Assembly (NCBI GenBank): GCA_029237615.1
Contig: JAQNCM010000255.1
Span: 1 to 39,503 of the forward strand
DNA length: 39,503 nucleotides
Direction: 5' to 3'
DNA from: Mucilaginibacter sp.
GTDB lineage: Bacteria; Bacteroidota; Bacteroidia; Sphingobacteriales; Sphingobacteriaceae
A model generated the notes under the pieces. The model searched no databases. It saw only the letters and a program-made list of their open reading frames with translations, and had not been told where the DNA came from. The position numbers and the translations under genes are program-made. Below are positions 25,068 through 32,954 of the stretch, in pieces (position 1 is the first letter of the stretch; each line of letters begins with the position of its first letter).

Positions 25068-25265
25068 ATGAAGAACAGAGATTCGAGTATCCTTTACCTC
25101 GTATTAGGCATTTACGCACTAATGGTAAACTGGTATTATAATCATAACCTTATATTATTACTGATAGCGTACATTTTCTGGCCATTATATCTTGTTTACG
25201 AATTATTGACTGGCGGCCTTTCTCATGGTATGTGGAAGATCATTCCGCTTTCGTATTTCAAATAG
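25068..25265 (+). CDS. Small membrane protein, 65 residues
   Basis: A short protein with two hydrophobic helices: SILYLVLGIYALMVNWYY and LILLLIAYIFWPLYLVYELL, separated by a short polar turn, with a basic-aromatic tail (MWKIIPLSYFK). Start at ATG 25068, preceded by an A-rich leader typical of this genome. It stands alone between gene-poor stretches and has an inverted repeat in its upstream region. I do not recognise the family; small hairpin-type membrane proteins of this kind often associate with larger membrane complexes, but that is speculation here. Confidence 0.65.
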   Translation: MKNRDSSILYLVLGIYALMVNWYYNHNLILLLIAYIFWPLYLVYELLTGGLSHGMWKIIPLSYFK

Positions 25266-25327
25266 CGTTGTTTTACCCCGGCATTTTCTTTAAGTTGATA
25301 CCTGTAGGGCTTGTGATCAATATGCCG

Positions 25328-25416
25328 ACCGGTATTGCTGAGGCATAACTATAAATACTCTAAAAATTCGCTTTCTGAGGGTGAATGTTAAATAATGTAA
25401 AAAAAGCAATACCGGT
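25328..25416. repeat. Long-range inverted repeat before the DUF6252-type lipoprotein
   Basis: ACCGGTATTGC (25328-25338) is the exact reverse complement of GCAATACCGGT (25406-25416), loop 67 bases. The 11-base match could fold the intergenic RNA; chance is unlikely but not excluded. Confidence 0.45.
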
Positions 25417-25462
25417 TATATTAATATTAGGTAAAAGTCGTTCTTTTGCTAAATAATCATAT

Positions 25463-26017
25463 ATGAAGAAAATTTCACTTATTGCTACCTTATTCTCAGC
25501 AGTGTTATTACTGCAAAACTGCAAAAAAACCACGGTTACCGCCTATACCACCTCAACCGAACCAATGATTGCCTTTATTAATGATACAACCTGGATAGCC
25601 AAGGCTGCTAATGTAAAAGCAACATTAACTTATAACTCGGCCGCCAAAACCAAAGTATTTACTTGTACAGGCCTGTCAAACAACCAACAGATCAACCTGT
25701 ATGCAACACAGCACAATGTGACTAACACAACAGGTTTCCCGTTGGCAACCTATAATGTAAATTCAACCACGGATGTTGCCCTTTCCTATTATTTAATGCA
25801 AAATGGTTCATTTAAACCGCAGGGAACCGTTGCCCCCGGCTCAGGTACTATTACGGTAACAGCGATCGATTCGGTTAAAAAAATTATAACAGGCACGTTT
25901 AGCTTTGCATCGTTAACAAACAACTACGATAACAATGGTAATATTATCTCTACCACTGTAGCACAAATTTCAGCGGGCGGCTTTAACAATGTACCATATA
26001 CCTTCACAAGTAACTAA
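25463..26017 (+). CDS. DUF6252-like lipoprotein
   Basis: A 184-residue lipoprotein with the acylated cysteine at C20 (LLLQNCKK). After the linker it reads PMIAFINDTTWIAKAANVKATL and ends VPYTFTSN, with a beta-rich, Asn/Thr-rich body and the phrase SGTITVTAIDSVKKIITGTFSF. That pattern matches the DUF6252 group of Bacteroidota surface or periplasmic lipoproteins, of unknown function. It is probably monocistronic. The low-complexity Asn/Thr composition suggests an exported beta-sandwich. Confidence 0.7.
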   Translation: MKKISLIATLFSAVLLLQNCKKTTVTAYTTSTEPMIAFINDTTWIAKAANVKATLTYNSAAKTKVFTCTGLSNNQQINLYATQHNVTNTTGFPLATYNVNSTTDVALSYYLMQNGSFKPQGTVAPGSGTITVTAIDSVKKIITGTFSFASLTNNYDNNGNIISTTVAQISAGGFNNVPYTFTSN

Positions 26018-26027
26018 GTAATCAGAG

Positions 26028-26050
26028 GTTAGGGATTGGAGGTTAGTTAC
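26028..26050. repeat. Second copy of the intergenic repeat word seen at 2160
   Basis: These 23 bases match 2160-2182 at 21 positions (differences A to G in two places). A second copy in a 39-kb window, between unrelated genes, marks a dispersed repeat family. Confidence 0.8.
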
Positions 26051-26119
26051 TGTATTAATGATACTCCGGTTCGATTTTTTTGATCTCCGAGCTAATTTCA
26101 TTAACGTCACAATCAAATA

Positions 26120-26611
26120 ATGCCTGCAAAAAATAAAGCTGTTTTTTTAGATCGCGATGGCGTGTTGAATCGCGAAATGGGTGATTATGTATGCCGCCTG
26201 GAAGATTTTCATGTACTGGATAATTTTAGTGCATTAAAAACCTTACAGGACAAAGGATACTTGCTTATTATTGCCACTAACCAGGGCGGCCTTGCGAAAG
26301 GCTGGTACACTGAGGAAGAACTGGCTAAAATGCACCACCGCTTACAAGAGGATTACCATGCCCATGGCATAGCGTTAACAGATATTTTTTACTGCCCCCA
26401 TCATCCTGCTTTTACCGGCGATTGCGACTGCCGTAAACCAAAACCGGGCTTATTGCTGCGGGGTATCGAAAAATATAATATTGATCCGGCTAAATCATAT
26501 TTTATTGGCGACCGCGAGCGGGATGTTGAAGCCGGCACCGCTGCGGGAGTTAAAGGAATTTTGATCAACAGCAACCAACCTATCAGCGAGGTGCTGGATT
26601 TGATTGAGTAA
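26120..26611 (+). CDS. gmhB: D-glycero-D-manno-heptose-1,7-bisphosphate 7-phosphatase (GmhB-type HAD phosphatase)
   Basis: Dephosphorylates heptose bisphosphate on the route to nucleotide-activated heptose for lipopolysaccharide. The 163-residue protein starts with the HAD motif FLDRDGVLN (D11 nucleophile, D13 acid/base), continues with ATNQGG, and has the GmhB zinc loop CPHHPAFTGDCDCRKPKPG. Motif IV is GDRERDVEAG. It is close in size to E. coli GmhB. No heptose isomerase or kinase lies beside it. The histidinol-phosphatase subfamily is the alternative, but the zinc loop favours GmhB. Confidence 0.85.
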   Translation: MPAKNKAVFLDRDGVLNREMGDYVCRLEDFHVLDNFSALKTLQDKGYLLIIATNQGGLAKGWYTEEELAKMHHRLQEDYHAHGIALTDIFYCPHHPAFTGDCDCRKPKPGLLLRGIEKYNIDPAKSYFIGDRERDVEAGTAAGVKGILINSNQPISEVLDLIE

Positions 26612-26870
26612 GTTGTTTTGTTGTTGTAAGCTTTTAAGGTTGGAATATTGTAAGGTTTAAATGTTCTTAGGCTACCGCAGGCGTCCCGCCTGTGTTAAGG
26701 TGCTTAGTATTCAGCTTTCAAAGTTTCTGATAGTTTAAAATTGTGGCTTTATAAGAAAGCGTAATTACAAGGGTTCTTACTTATGTTGAATTATAGCTTT
26801 ATTGAAAATGCTTTAAATAAGCAAATTATATATACAGTTGAAATTCAGGACACTATACCAATCAATTAAA

Positions 26871-26923
26871 GTGTTCCACCCGTTCCAAACGTTCCAAGTG
26901 TTCCTTCCTGCTTTTTGGAACAC
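26871..26923. repeat. GTTCC word array with closing hairpin
   Basis: Units GTGTTCCACC, CGTTCCAAAC, GTTCCAAGT and GTTCCTT run in tandem, and GTGTTCC (26871-26877) pairs with GGAACAC (26917-26923). Confidence 0.65.
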
Positions 26924-26951
26924 TATTTATCCCATCGTTTTCATTTTTTAA

Positions 26952-26959
26952 TACCTTTG
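26952..26959 (+). promoter_or_regulatory. -7 box before the GT-C-like gene
   Basis: TACCTTTG fits TAnnTTTG and overlaps the right inverted-repeat copy; the ATG at 26994 follows 35 bases later. Confidence 0.45.
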
Positions 26960-26993
26960 AACTTTACAATATTCCAACCTTTCAACAATATTC

Positions 26994-28484
26994 ATGATCC
27001 GCTATTTAAAAAATTCAGATTCATTAATAGCTGCCCTTATTGGTTTTTTCGCCATATACATGTTTACCAAATACGGTGGCGTTGGTCTCTCGCCCGATTC
27101 CATTATGTATGCCAGTACGGCAACCAACATGCAGGCACATGGTTCGTTAATTACTTTTAATAAAACCCCGCTGGTTTTTTTCCCGGTATTCTATCCTTTT
27201 TTTCTTGGGGTCATCCAGTTTATTACCAGGACCGATCCAATCAAAGCCGGTGCAATGATCGATGGCTTTTTATTTGCTGCTGTAATATTTACAAGCGGAT
27301 GGATAATGGAAAAGTTCTTATCTCATTCAAGGGTCTATAAATGGATCATACTGACCGCAATCATCCTGAGCCCCGGTCTGCTCGAAATTTACAGCTACCT
27401 GTGGTCAGAGACGCTATTTATTTTAGAGGTACTGTTCTTTATTATTGCCTACTGGCGTTATTTGCAAACCCATTCTGTTAAAAGCCTGGTTTGGGTAGCC
27501 ATAATAACTGCAATTAGTTGTATTACCCGTTATGCGGGCGTTACGGTTATAGGTGCAGGCGGTTTAATGTTATTACTTGACAACAAACTGCCGGTAAAGA
27601 AAAAAGCCGGTCATATCGCGCTATTTGGCTGTATAAGTATTTCGCTTTTGGTGGGTAATCTTATTTTAAACAGGATAAATACCGGCTTAAGCACAGGTAC
27701 CCGCGAACCGTCCATTACTCCTTTTTTGGATAATCTTTATTATTTCGGCACCGTTATATGTGATTGGGGTAGTTTAAACAAAACTACCTATCCCTTTGCA
27801 CCGTGGATTGCTGCTGTTATCTTACTGGCACTTATTGGTATTTTAACATGGAAGGTTTTTAAAGGGCGCATTAACAGTTATGAGAATATTGTGATCGCCT
27901 TTGCTTTGGTTTACGGGTTATTTATTGTGATCTCTGCAAGCATCTCCCGTTATGAACGTATTAACAGTCGCTTGCTTGCACCTATGTTTATCCCGCTACT
28001 TATAGCCTGTACCAGCTGGGTTCCGGATGTGTTAAAATTGGTCCGGTCCAATCTAAAGTATGTGCTTGCCGGTGTAGCCATTATATTAATGCTCGCTTTT
28101 GAATATGCTACTTTAAAGGTTGATTTGCAGCGCTATGATGATGAAAGCGATTATGGCATACCCGGCTATAGCGATGACGATTGGAATAAATCAGAATTTG
28201 TGGTTTATTTAAAGCAACACCGTAACATGTTTAAGCCAGGTATCCCTATTTATACCGATGCTAACGAAGCGGTTTATTTATTTACCGGCATGCCTTCTGT
28301 ACTGATACCGCACAAGTTTTTTAAGGCTGATGTGCAGAAATTTTATGCTAAAAAGCGTTTTTATTTAATTTGGTTTGATAATTTGTACAATACAGAACTG
28401 GTTGGATTGTCAGATATTATGAAAAACAAAAAACTTACTAAAATAGGTTCAGCTAAAGAAGGTGAAATTTATTTGTGCGAATGA
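26994..28484 (+). CDS. Polytopic GT-C-like glycosyltransferase (GT39/ArnT-like)
   Basis: A 496-residue protein with about ten membrane helices and a C-terminal soluble tail. The first periplasmic loop reads GGVGLSPDSIMYASTATNMQAHG, with the acidic pair-type position expected for lipid-linked-sugar-dependent GT-C enzymes, and a second signature SYLWSETLFILE follows. It likely transfers a sugar from polyprenyl phosphate in the periplasm. It opens the envelope cluster, followed by two GT2 enzymes, one of which could make the polyprenyl-phosphate donor. The acceptor (glycan, lipid or protein) is unknown. The family assignment is by general features. Confidence 0.75.
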   Translation: MIRYLKNSDSLIAALIGFFAIYMFTKYGGVGLSPDSIMYASTATNMQAHGSLITFNKTPLVFFPVFYPFFLGVIQFITRTDPIKAGAMIDGFLFAAVIFTSGWIMEKFLSHSRVYKWIILTAIILSPGLLEIYSYLWSETLFILEVLFFIIAYWRYLQTHSVKSLVWVAIITAISCITRYAGVTVIGAGGLMLLLDNKLPVKKKAGHIALFGCISISLLVGNLILNRINTGLSTGTREPSITPFLDNLYYFGTVICDWGSLNKTTYPFAPWIAAVILLALIGILTWKVFKGRINSYENIVIAFALVYGLFIVISASISRYERINSRLLAPMFIPLLIACTSWVPDVLKLVRSNLKYVLAGVAIILMLAFEYATLKVDLQRYDDESDYGIPGYSDDDWNKSEFVVYLKQHRNMFKPGIPIYTDANEAVYLFTGMPSVLIPHKFFKADVQKFYAKKRFYLIWFDNLYNTELVGLSDIMKNKKLTKIGSAKEGEIYLCE

Positions 28485-28507
28485 CCAAATATCTATCTTT
28501 CGATCTC

Positions 28508-28534
28508 CAGGACTTTTCCGACTTTCGGACTTCC
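28508..28534. repeat. Inverted-orientation copy of the AGTCCGAAA words
   Basis: Read on the minus strand this gives AGTCCGAA, AGTCGGAAA and AGTCCTGG, matching the units at 16690-16728. Confidence 0.65.
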
Positions 28535-28560
28535 CACACAGCCAACTCACAAAATTTTTA

Positions 28561-28568
28561 TATTTTTG
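28561..28568 (+). promoter_or_regulatory. -7 box before the GtrB-like GT2 gene
   Basis: TATTTTTG, 46 bases before ATG 28615. No TTTG at the -33 position. Confidence 0.4.
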
Positions 28569-28614
28569 CTGATGACAAGAACGTTTAATCCTGTCGCAGG
28601 CCCATCCCTACTAA

Positions 28615-29565
28615 ATGGATATATCAGTTGTAATACCTCTTTATGATGAAATAGAATCGTTGCCCGAGCTAACCTCATGGATCAGCCGTGTAATGGACGA
28701 GAACAGGTTTACTTATGAAGTCATCCTGGTTGATGATGGCAGCAGCGACGGTTCATGGGAGATGATACGGAAGCTCCATAAAAACAATCCTTTTTTAAAA
28801 GGCATAAAATTCAGGCGAAACTATGGCAAATCGGCTGCTTTAAATACCGGCTTTGAGGCAGCACAAGGCGACGTAGTGATCACCATGGATGCTGATTTAC
28901 AGGATAGCCCTGATGAGATTCCCGAACTTTACCGTCGTATTACAGAAGAAAAATATGATGTTGTTTCTGGCTGGAAAGCAAAAAGACATGACCCCTTAAG
29001 TAAGACCATCCCAACAAAAATTTACAATGCCGCAACCCGCCGCATGTCGGGCATACATAACCTGCATGATTTTAACTGCGGACTAAAAGCCTACCGTAAA
29101 CCGGTAGTAAAAAACATTGAAGTTTACGGCGAAATGCACCGGTATATCCCGGTGATAGCCAAATGGGCAGGCTTTGTTAAAATTGGCGAGCAGATAGTAG
29201 AGCACCGGCCCCGTAAATATGGAAAAACAAAATTTGGCATGAGCCGGTTTATCAACGGCCTGCTGGATTTAATGTCGATTTTCTTTGTCGGCAAATTTGG
29301 CAAAAGGCCTATGCACTTTTTCGGCACCATGGGTGTATTAAGCTTCTTAGCCGGAACTGTACTTGCCGTTTGGATATTGAGTGAAAAGCTCTATAACCTT
29401 TCCCACCATATCAAGCCAAGACAACCTACTGATAATCCGCTGTTTTATATTGCACTTGTTGCTGTAATACTGGGTTCACAGCTGTTTTTAACCGGCTTTG
29501 TTGCTGAACTGGTAGCACGCAGCGCACCAGAACGTAATAAGTATCAAATTGAAGAAACTATTTAA
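28615..29565 (+). CDS. GT2 polyprenyl-phosphate glycosyltransferase with two C-terminal membrane helices
   Basis: A GtrB/ArnC-type enzyme that attaches a sugar to undecaprenyl phosphate at the inner membrane. The catalytic domain shows VVIPLYDEIESLPE, DDGSSDGSWEM and DADLQDSPDEIPELY, ending in the R-x-x-x-YG-K-T-K-FG segment typical of this class. Two membrane helices follow (about 238-260 and 278-300). The 316-residue length is standard. Its likely partner is the GT-C-like membrane protein just upstream, which could use the lipid-linked sugar. The sugar cannot be predicted. Confidence 0.88.
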   Translation: MDISVVIPLYDEIESLPELTSWISRVMDENRFTYEVILVDDGSSDGSWEMIRKLHKNNPFLKGIKFRRNYGKSAALNTGFEAAQGDVVITMDADLQDSPDEIPELYRRITEEKYDVVSGWKAKRHDPLSKTIPTKIYNAATRRMSGIHNLHDFNCGLKAYRKPVVKNIEVYGEMHRYIPVIAKWAGFVKIGEQIVEHRPRKYGKTKFGMSRFINGLLDLMSIFFVGKFGKRPMHFFGTMGVLSFLAGTVLAVWILSEKLYNLSHHIKPRQPTDNPLFYIALVAVILGSQLFLTGFVAELVARSAPERNKYQIEETI

Positions 29566-29663
29566 ATGTGCAGATGTGGAAATATGCAAATGTGCAGATG
29601 AAAGAATATCAACTTATCTAACCAATAATCCGCACATTTGCACATCCGCACATCGCATATCTG
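29565..29663. repeat. Intergenic inverted repeat of ATGTGCAAATGTGC words
   Basis: The left arm (29565-29600) has ATGTGCAGATG and GCAAATGTGCAGATG; the right arm (29630-29663) contains CGCACATTTGCACATCCGC, its imperfect reverse complement. The gene frame of the next GT2 happens to stay open through it. Confidence 0.75.
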
Positions 29664-29665
29664 AA

Positions 29666-30634
29666 ATGTTTTTCTCCATCATCATACCCCTATATAACCG
29701 TCCGCAGGAGATAAAAGAATTGCTGGAAACGCTTACACTGCAAACTTATAAGCAATTTGAGGTTTTGGTGATTGAAGACGGCTCGATAGATGATGCGGCT
29801 GAAATTGTAAAAAGCTTTTCGGATAAGCTGGATGTTAAATACTTTGTGAAACAGAATGAGGGCCAGGGCTTTACCCGCAACTTCGGCTTTGAACGTGCTA
29901 AGGGAGACTACTTTATTATTTTTGACTCCGATTGCCTGATCCCCGAGAACTATTTGGAAATAGTTAATAATTCGCTGACAAAAAATCACCTGGACGCCTA
30001 TGGCGGACCGGATGCTTCGCACCCTTCCTTCACCCCTATCCAAAAAGCCATCAGCTACGCTATGACTTCACCATTTACCACCGGCGGCATCAGGGGTAAC
30101 AAAAAAGGTATCGGTCGGTTTCACCCTCGCAGCTTTAACATGGGCATATCAAGGCAGGTATGGGAAAAGGCCGGTGGCTTTATCATCACCCGCTCAGGCG
30201 AAGATATTGAGTACAGCATCCGTATTCATTCCATGGGTTTTAAGATTGGCCTTATACCCGAAGCAAAAGTTTATCATAAACGCCGCACTGATTTTTTTAA
30301 ATTTTATAAACAGCTTCATTTTTTTGGACGCGCCCGAATCAATGTTTATAAATTTTTCCCTGCCGAATTAAAGCTGGTACATTTTTTCCCGGTATTTTTC
30401 ACCTTGTCGCTTCTATTTACCGCCATCAGTAATATTTTAAACTGGCAAATAGCAGTTCTGTGTAATTTTATACTGGCCTGCATCATTTTGTTAATATTTT
30501 TTCATGCATGGTGGAAAAACAAATCAGCAAAAATCGCATTTTTGAGCATAATAGCTTCATTCATTCAATTAATAGCTTACGGGCTTGGTTTTATGCAGGA
30601 TTTTTGGAAGCGGGTAATATTAAAAAGATCTTAA
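29666..30634 (+). CDS. GT2 glycosyltransferase with C-terminal membrane helices
   Basis: A 322-residue family-2 glycosyltransferase. The catalytic part has FSIIIPLYNRPQEI, EDGSIDDA and a metal-binding FDSDCLIPENY, then a GGPDA loop and SGEDIEYSIRIHSMG near the acceptor side. About three membrane helices close the protein, so it is probably bound to the inner membrane. I use ATG 29666: a frame to 29549 exists but would overlap the preceding gene and translate the repeat element. Acceptor and donor are not evident; cell-surface polysaccharide synthesis is the usual role. Confidence 0.85.
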   Translation: MFFSIIIPLYNRPQEIKELLETLTLQTYKQFEVLVIEDGSIDDAAEIVKSFSDKLDVKYFVKQNEGQGFTRNFGFERAKGDYFIIFDSDCLIPENYLEIVNNSLTKNHLDAYGGPDASHPSFTPIQKAISYAMTSPFTTGGIRGNKKGIGRFHPRSFNMGISRQVWEKAGGFIITRSGEDIEYSIRIHSMGFKIGLIPEAKVYHKRRTDFFKFYKQLHFFGRARINVYKFFPAELKLVHFFPVFFTLSLLFTAISNILNWQIAVLCNFILACIILLIFFHAWWKNKSAKIAFLSIIASFIQLIAYGLGFMQDFWKRVILKRS

Positions 30635-30641
30635 GCTAAGT

Positions 30642-31343
30642 ATGTATCATCCTTTTTCTGTAACGGAAACCCTTAGTATAGCATGGCATATTTTGAAAAG
30701 AAACTTCGCCACCATTGCTGTATATTCCTTAATAGCCTTTATTATTGTTGGCGGGCTGGCCTTTCTAATTTATTATATAATTACTGACGATGTTTTGTCC
30801 AAAATTGGATTAGCAGCATTAGTAGCGGGTGTTAGTTTTATTTTTTTAGGATTTATCAAGTTAGTTTTTATATTGATAGATAAGGAGCTTTATGATTTTG
30901 ACTTTAGCGATATTGTGCCAAAGATTAAAATGCTCATTAGTTACCTTATACTTTTAGTGATAGTAAGTACGCTAGCTGTTTTCATGACAAGATCTATCGA
31001 TAAACTAAATGAAAGTTTGATACAAAGTATACTGGGAATATTTATCGGTTTATTTTTCCAATTCTTCTTTCTCTTTTATTTTCCTATTTGCACTTGTTTT
31101 ATTGTAGATGATGACAGCGGTCCGTTTGAATCAGTTGCACAAAGTTTCAGATTAATAAAAGGCAATTTTTTAAAATACTTTTTATTGTTTATTTTAATTG
31201 AGGCAATGGTTTTTGTTGGAACTATAACTGTTTTGGGGATGATATTTGTTATTCCTTTCGTAAACATTTTATTAGTAGTAGCCTATCGCAAGCTAGTTTA
31301 CAGTCACATGGATGTAGACGATGATATTACCGAAACGGTATAA
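30642..31343 (+). CDS. Integral membrane protein, GPDPase-membrane-domain-like
   Basis: A 233-residue protein with six hydrophobic segments. The motif-like stretch CFIVDDDSGPFESVAQSFRLIKGNFLKYFLLF resembles the conserved segment of membrane domains found in bacterial YciC/DUF975-type and glycerophosphodiesterase-associated proteins. It is 7 bases after the GT2 gene and 2 bases before the GH3 gene, clearly within one operon. The function is unknown; an envelope role is inferred from the context. Confidence 0.7.
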   Translation: MYHPFSVTETLSIAWHILKRNFATIAVYSLIAFIIVGGLAFLIYYIITDDVLSKIGLAALVAGVSFIFLGFIKLVFILIDKELYDFDFSDIVPKIKMLISYLILLVIVSTLAVFMTRSIDKLNESLIQSILGIFIGLFFQFFFLFYFPICTCFIVDDDSGPFESVAQSFRLIKGNFLKYFLLFILIEAMVFVGTITVLGMIFVIPFVNILLVVAYRKLVYSHMDVDDDITETV

Positions 31344-31345
31344 TT

Positions 31346-32848
31346 ATGGGACTAAAAGCCGTATTAAGCAAACCCTTTGCCTCAATAGTTAACCGAAGCT
31401 TAAATAAACTGCGCAATAATACTGTGGCGCTGCAGCAAAAAACATTTGAATACCTTATTGCCAGCGCTAAAAATACTTCGTTCGGCAAAACACATTCTTT
31501 TGGCGAGATCAAAACGTATGATGATTTTAAAAAGAATGTTCCCATATATGACTATGAAGACCTGCGTCCGTATATCGAAAGGATCACCAAAGGCGAGCCG
31601 GATGTGCTTTGGCCGGGCAAACCGGCTTATCTTGCTAAAACATCCGGAACAACCTCCGGCATTAAATACATTCCCATCTCAAACGAAAGCATGCCGGAGC
31701 ATATCAAAGCTGCGCGTAATGCCCTGTTAAGCTATATTTATGAAACAGGCAAGGCTGATTTTGTAGACGGCAAAATGATCTTCCTGCAGGGCAGCCCAGT
31801 GCTGGATATAAAAGCAGGGATTTCAACCGGGCGGCTATCGGGTATTGTAGCACACCATGTACCCGGATACCTGCAAAAAAACCGCTTACCCAGCTACGAT
31901 GTAAATTGCATTGAAGACTGGGAACAAAAAGTTGATGCTATTGTAGCCGAAACAAAAAATGAGGACATGCGGCTCATATCCGGCATTCCACCCTGGTGCC
32001 AGATGTATTTCGACCGGCTGTCGGAAGCTTGTAACGGTAAGAAAATAAAAGACATATTCCCTAATTTTAAGTTGTTTGTGCATGGGGGCGTTAATTATGA
32101 GCCTTACCGCGCCCGCATGGAAGAAAGTATCGGCTTTGCTATTGACTCGATAGAAACCTATCCTGCCTCGGAGGGTTTTATCGCTTTCCAGGATTCGCAA
32201 AAGGAAAAAGGCTTATTGCTGATGGTGGACTCCGGGATATTTTACGAGTTTGTTCCTGCGGATGAATTTTTTAATGAAGAGCCTACCCGTATCAGTCTGA
32301 AAGACGTTGAGCTGGATAAGAATTACGCACTGATTTTAAACACAAGTGCCGGCTTATGGGGTTATAGTTTAGGCGATACTGTTAAATTTATATCAAAAGA
32401 TCCGTATAAAATTGTTGTTACCGGGCGTATAAAGCACTATATATCAGCATTTGGCGAACATGTGATAGGCGAAGAAGTTGAGCAGGCGCTTATGGGCGTT
32501 GCAAATAAGCATGGAGTTGATATTATTGAATTCACGGTAGCCCCACAGGTTAACCCGCCCAAAGGCGAACTACCTTATCATGAATGGTTTATAGAGTTTG
32601 GAAAAGAACCTAAGAACCTAAAAGCATTTGCATTAGAAGTAGACCAAGCACTGCAAAAGAAAAATATTTACTATTATGACCTGATTGAGGGTAACATTTT
32701 GCAACCTTTAGTTATCCAATTACTTAAAAAGGATACCTTTATAAATTATATGCGCTCACTTGGCAAATTAGGAGGTCAAAATAAAGTACCAAGGTTGGCT
32801 AACGACAGAAAGATAGCGGAAGAATTGAAAAAACATATACAAAAATAA
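31346..32848 (+). CDS. GH3 auxin-responsive-promoter-family adenylating enzyme
   Basis: A 500-residue member of the GH3 branch of the acyl-adenylate superfamily; plant members conjugate amino acids to hormones via an acyl-AMP. The P-loop-like motif KTSGTTSG (98-105), the SIETYPASEGF block and the VTGRIKHYISAFGEHVIGEEVEQAL hinge are all present, so adenylation is plausible. The bacterial substrate is unknown. The gene begins 2 bases after the membrane-protein stop and is separated from dxr by a strong palindromic hairpin, so it is likely the last gene of the glycan operon. Confidence 0.88.
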   Translation: MGLKAVLSKPFASIVNRSLNKLRNNTVALQQKTFEYLIASAKNTSFGKTHSFGEIKTYDDFKKNVPIYDYEDLRPYIERITKGEPDVLWPGKPAYLAKTSGTTSGIKYIPISNESMPEHIKAARNALLSYIYETGKADFVDGKMIFLQGSPVLDIKAGISTGRLSGIVAHHVPGYLQKNRLPSYDVNCIEDWEQKVDAIVAETKNEDMRLISGIPPWCQMYFDRLSEACNGKKIKDIFPNFKLFVHGGVNYEPYRARMEESIGFAIDSIETYPASEGFIAFQDSQKEKGLLLMVDSGIFYEFVPADEFFNEEPTRISLKDVELDKNYALILNTSAGLWGYSLGDTVKFISKDPYKIVVTGRIKHYISAFGEHVIGEEVEQALMGVANKHGVDIIEFTVAPQVNPPKGELPYHEWFIEFGKEPKNLKAFALEVDQALQKKNIYYYDLIEGNILQPLVIQLLKKDTFINYMRSLGKLGGQNKVPRLANDRKIAEELKKHIQK

Positions 32849-32855
32849 CCCATAC

Positions 32856-32935
32856 GTCATTGCGGGGCACGAAGCAATCCCAAACTATACAGAGCGGCTT
32901 TGCATACCGGGGATTGCTTCGTGCCTCGCAATGAC
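32856..32935. repeat. Long palindromic intergenic element (25-base arms)
   Basis: Bases 32856-32880 and the reverse complement of 32911-32935 agree at 24 of 25 positions (words CATTGCGAGGCAC and GAAGCAATCC), with a 30-base loop. This is a REP-like sequence seen in many Bacteroidota genomes. It fills the GH3-dxr gap and ends 19 bases before the dxr start. Confidence 0.9.
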
Positions 32936-32954
32936 ATGTTGAAAAGATATTTCA

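Larger units (their letters stand above)
26638..26979. repeat. 24-base inverted repeats flanking the region before the GT-C gene
   Basis: The reverse complement of 26638-26661 matches 26956-26979 at 22 of 24 bases; the shared core is TTACAATATTCCAACC. The interval is 294 bases with no transposase, as expected for a miniature element or paired dispersed repeat. Confidence 0.75.
26612..26993. other. Gene-poor 382-base region of inverted and tandem repeats
   Basis: No coding frame. It is bracketed by the 24-base inverted pair 26638-26661/26956-26979, and holds a CAGGCG-TCC-CGCCTG hairpin (about 26675-26689) and a run of GTTCC words with a closing GGAACAC (26871-26923). The right bracket carries a TACCTTTG promoter box. 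Confidence 0.7.

Noticed and set aside
29549-29665. N-terminal extension of the GT2 protein through the intergenic repeat
   Set aside because: The extra residues are translated repeat words (CKCADERIS, PHICTSAHRIS) and overlap the preceding gene; the catalytic domain begins at ATG 29666.
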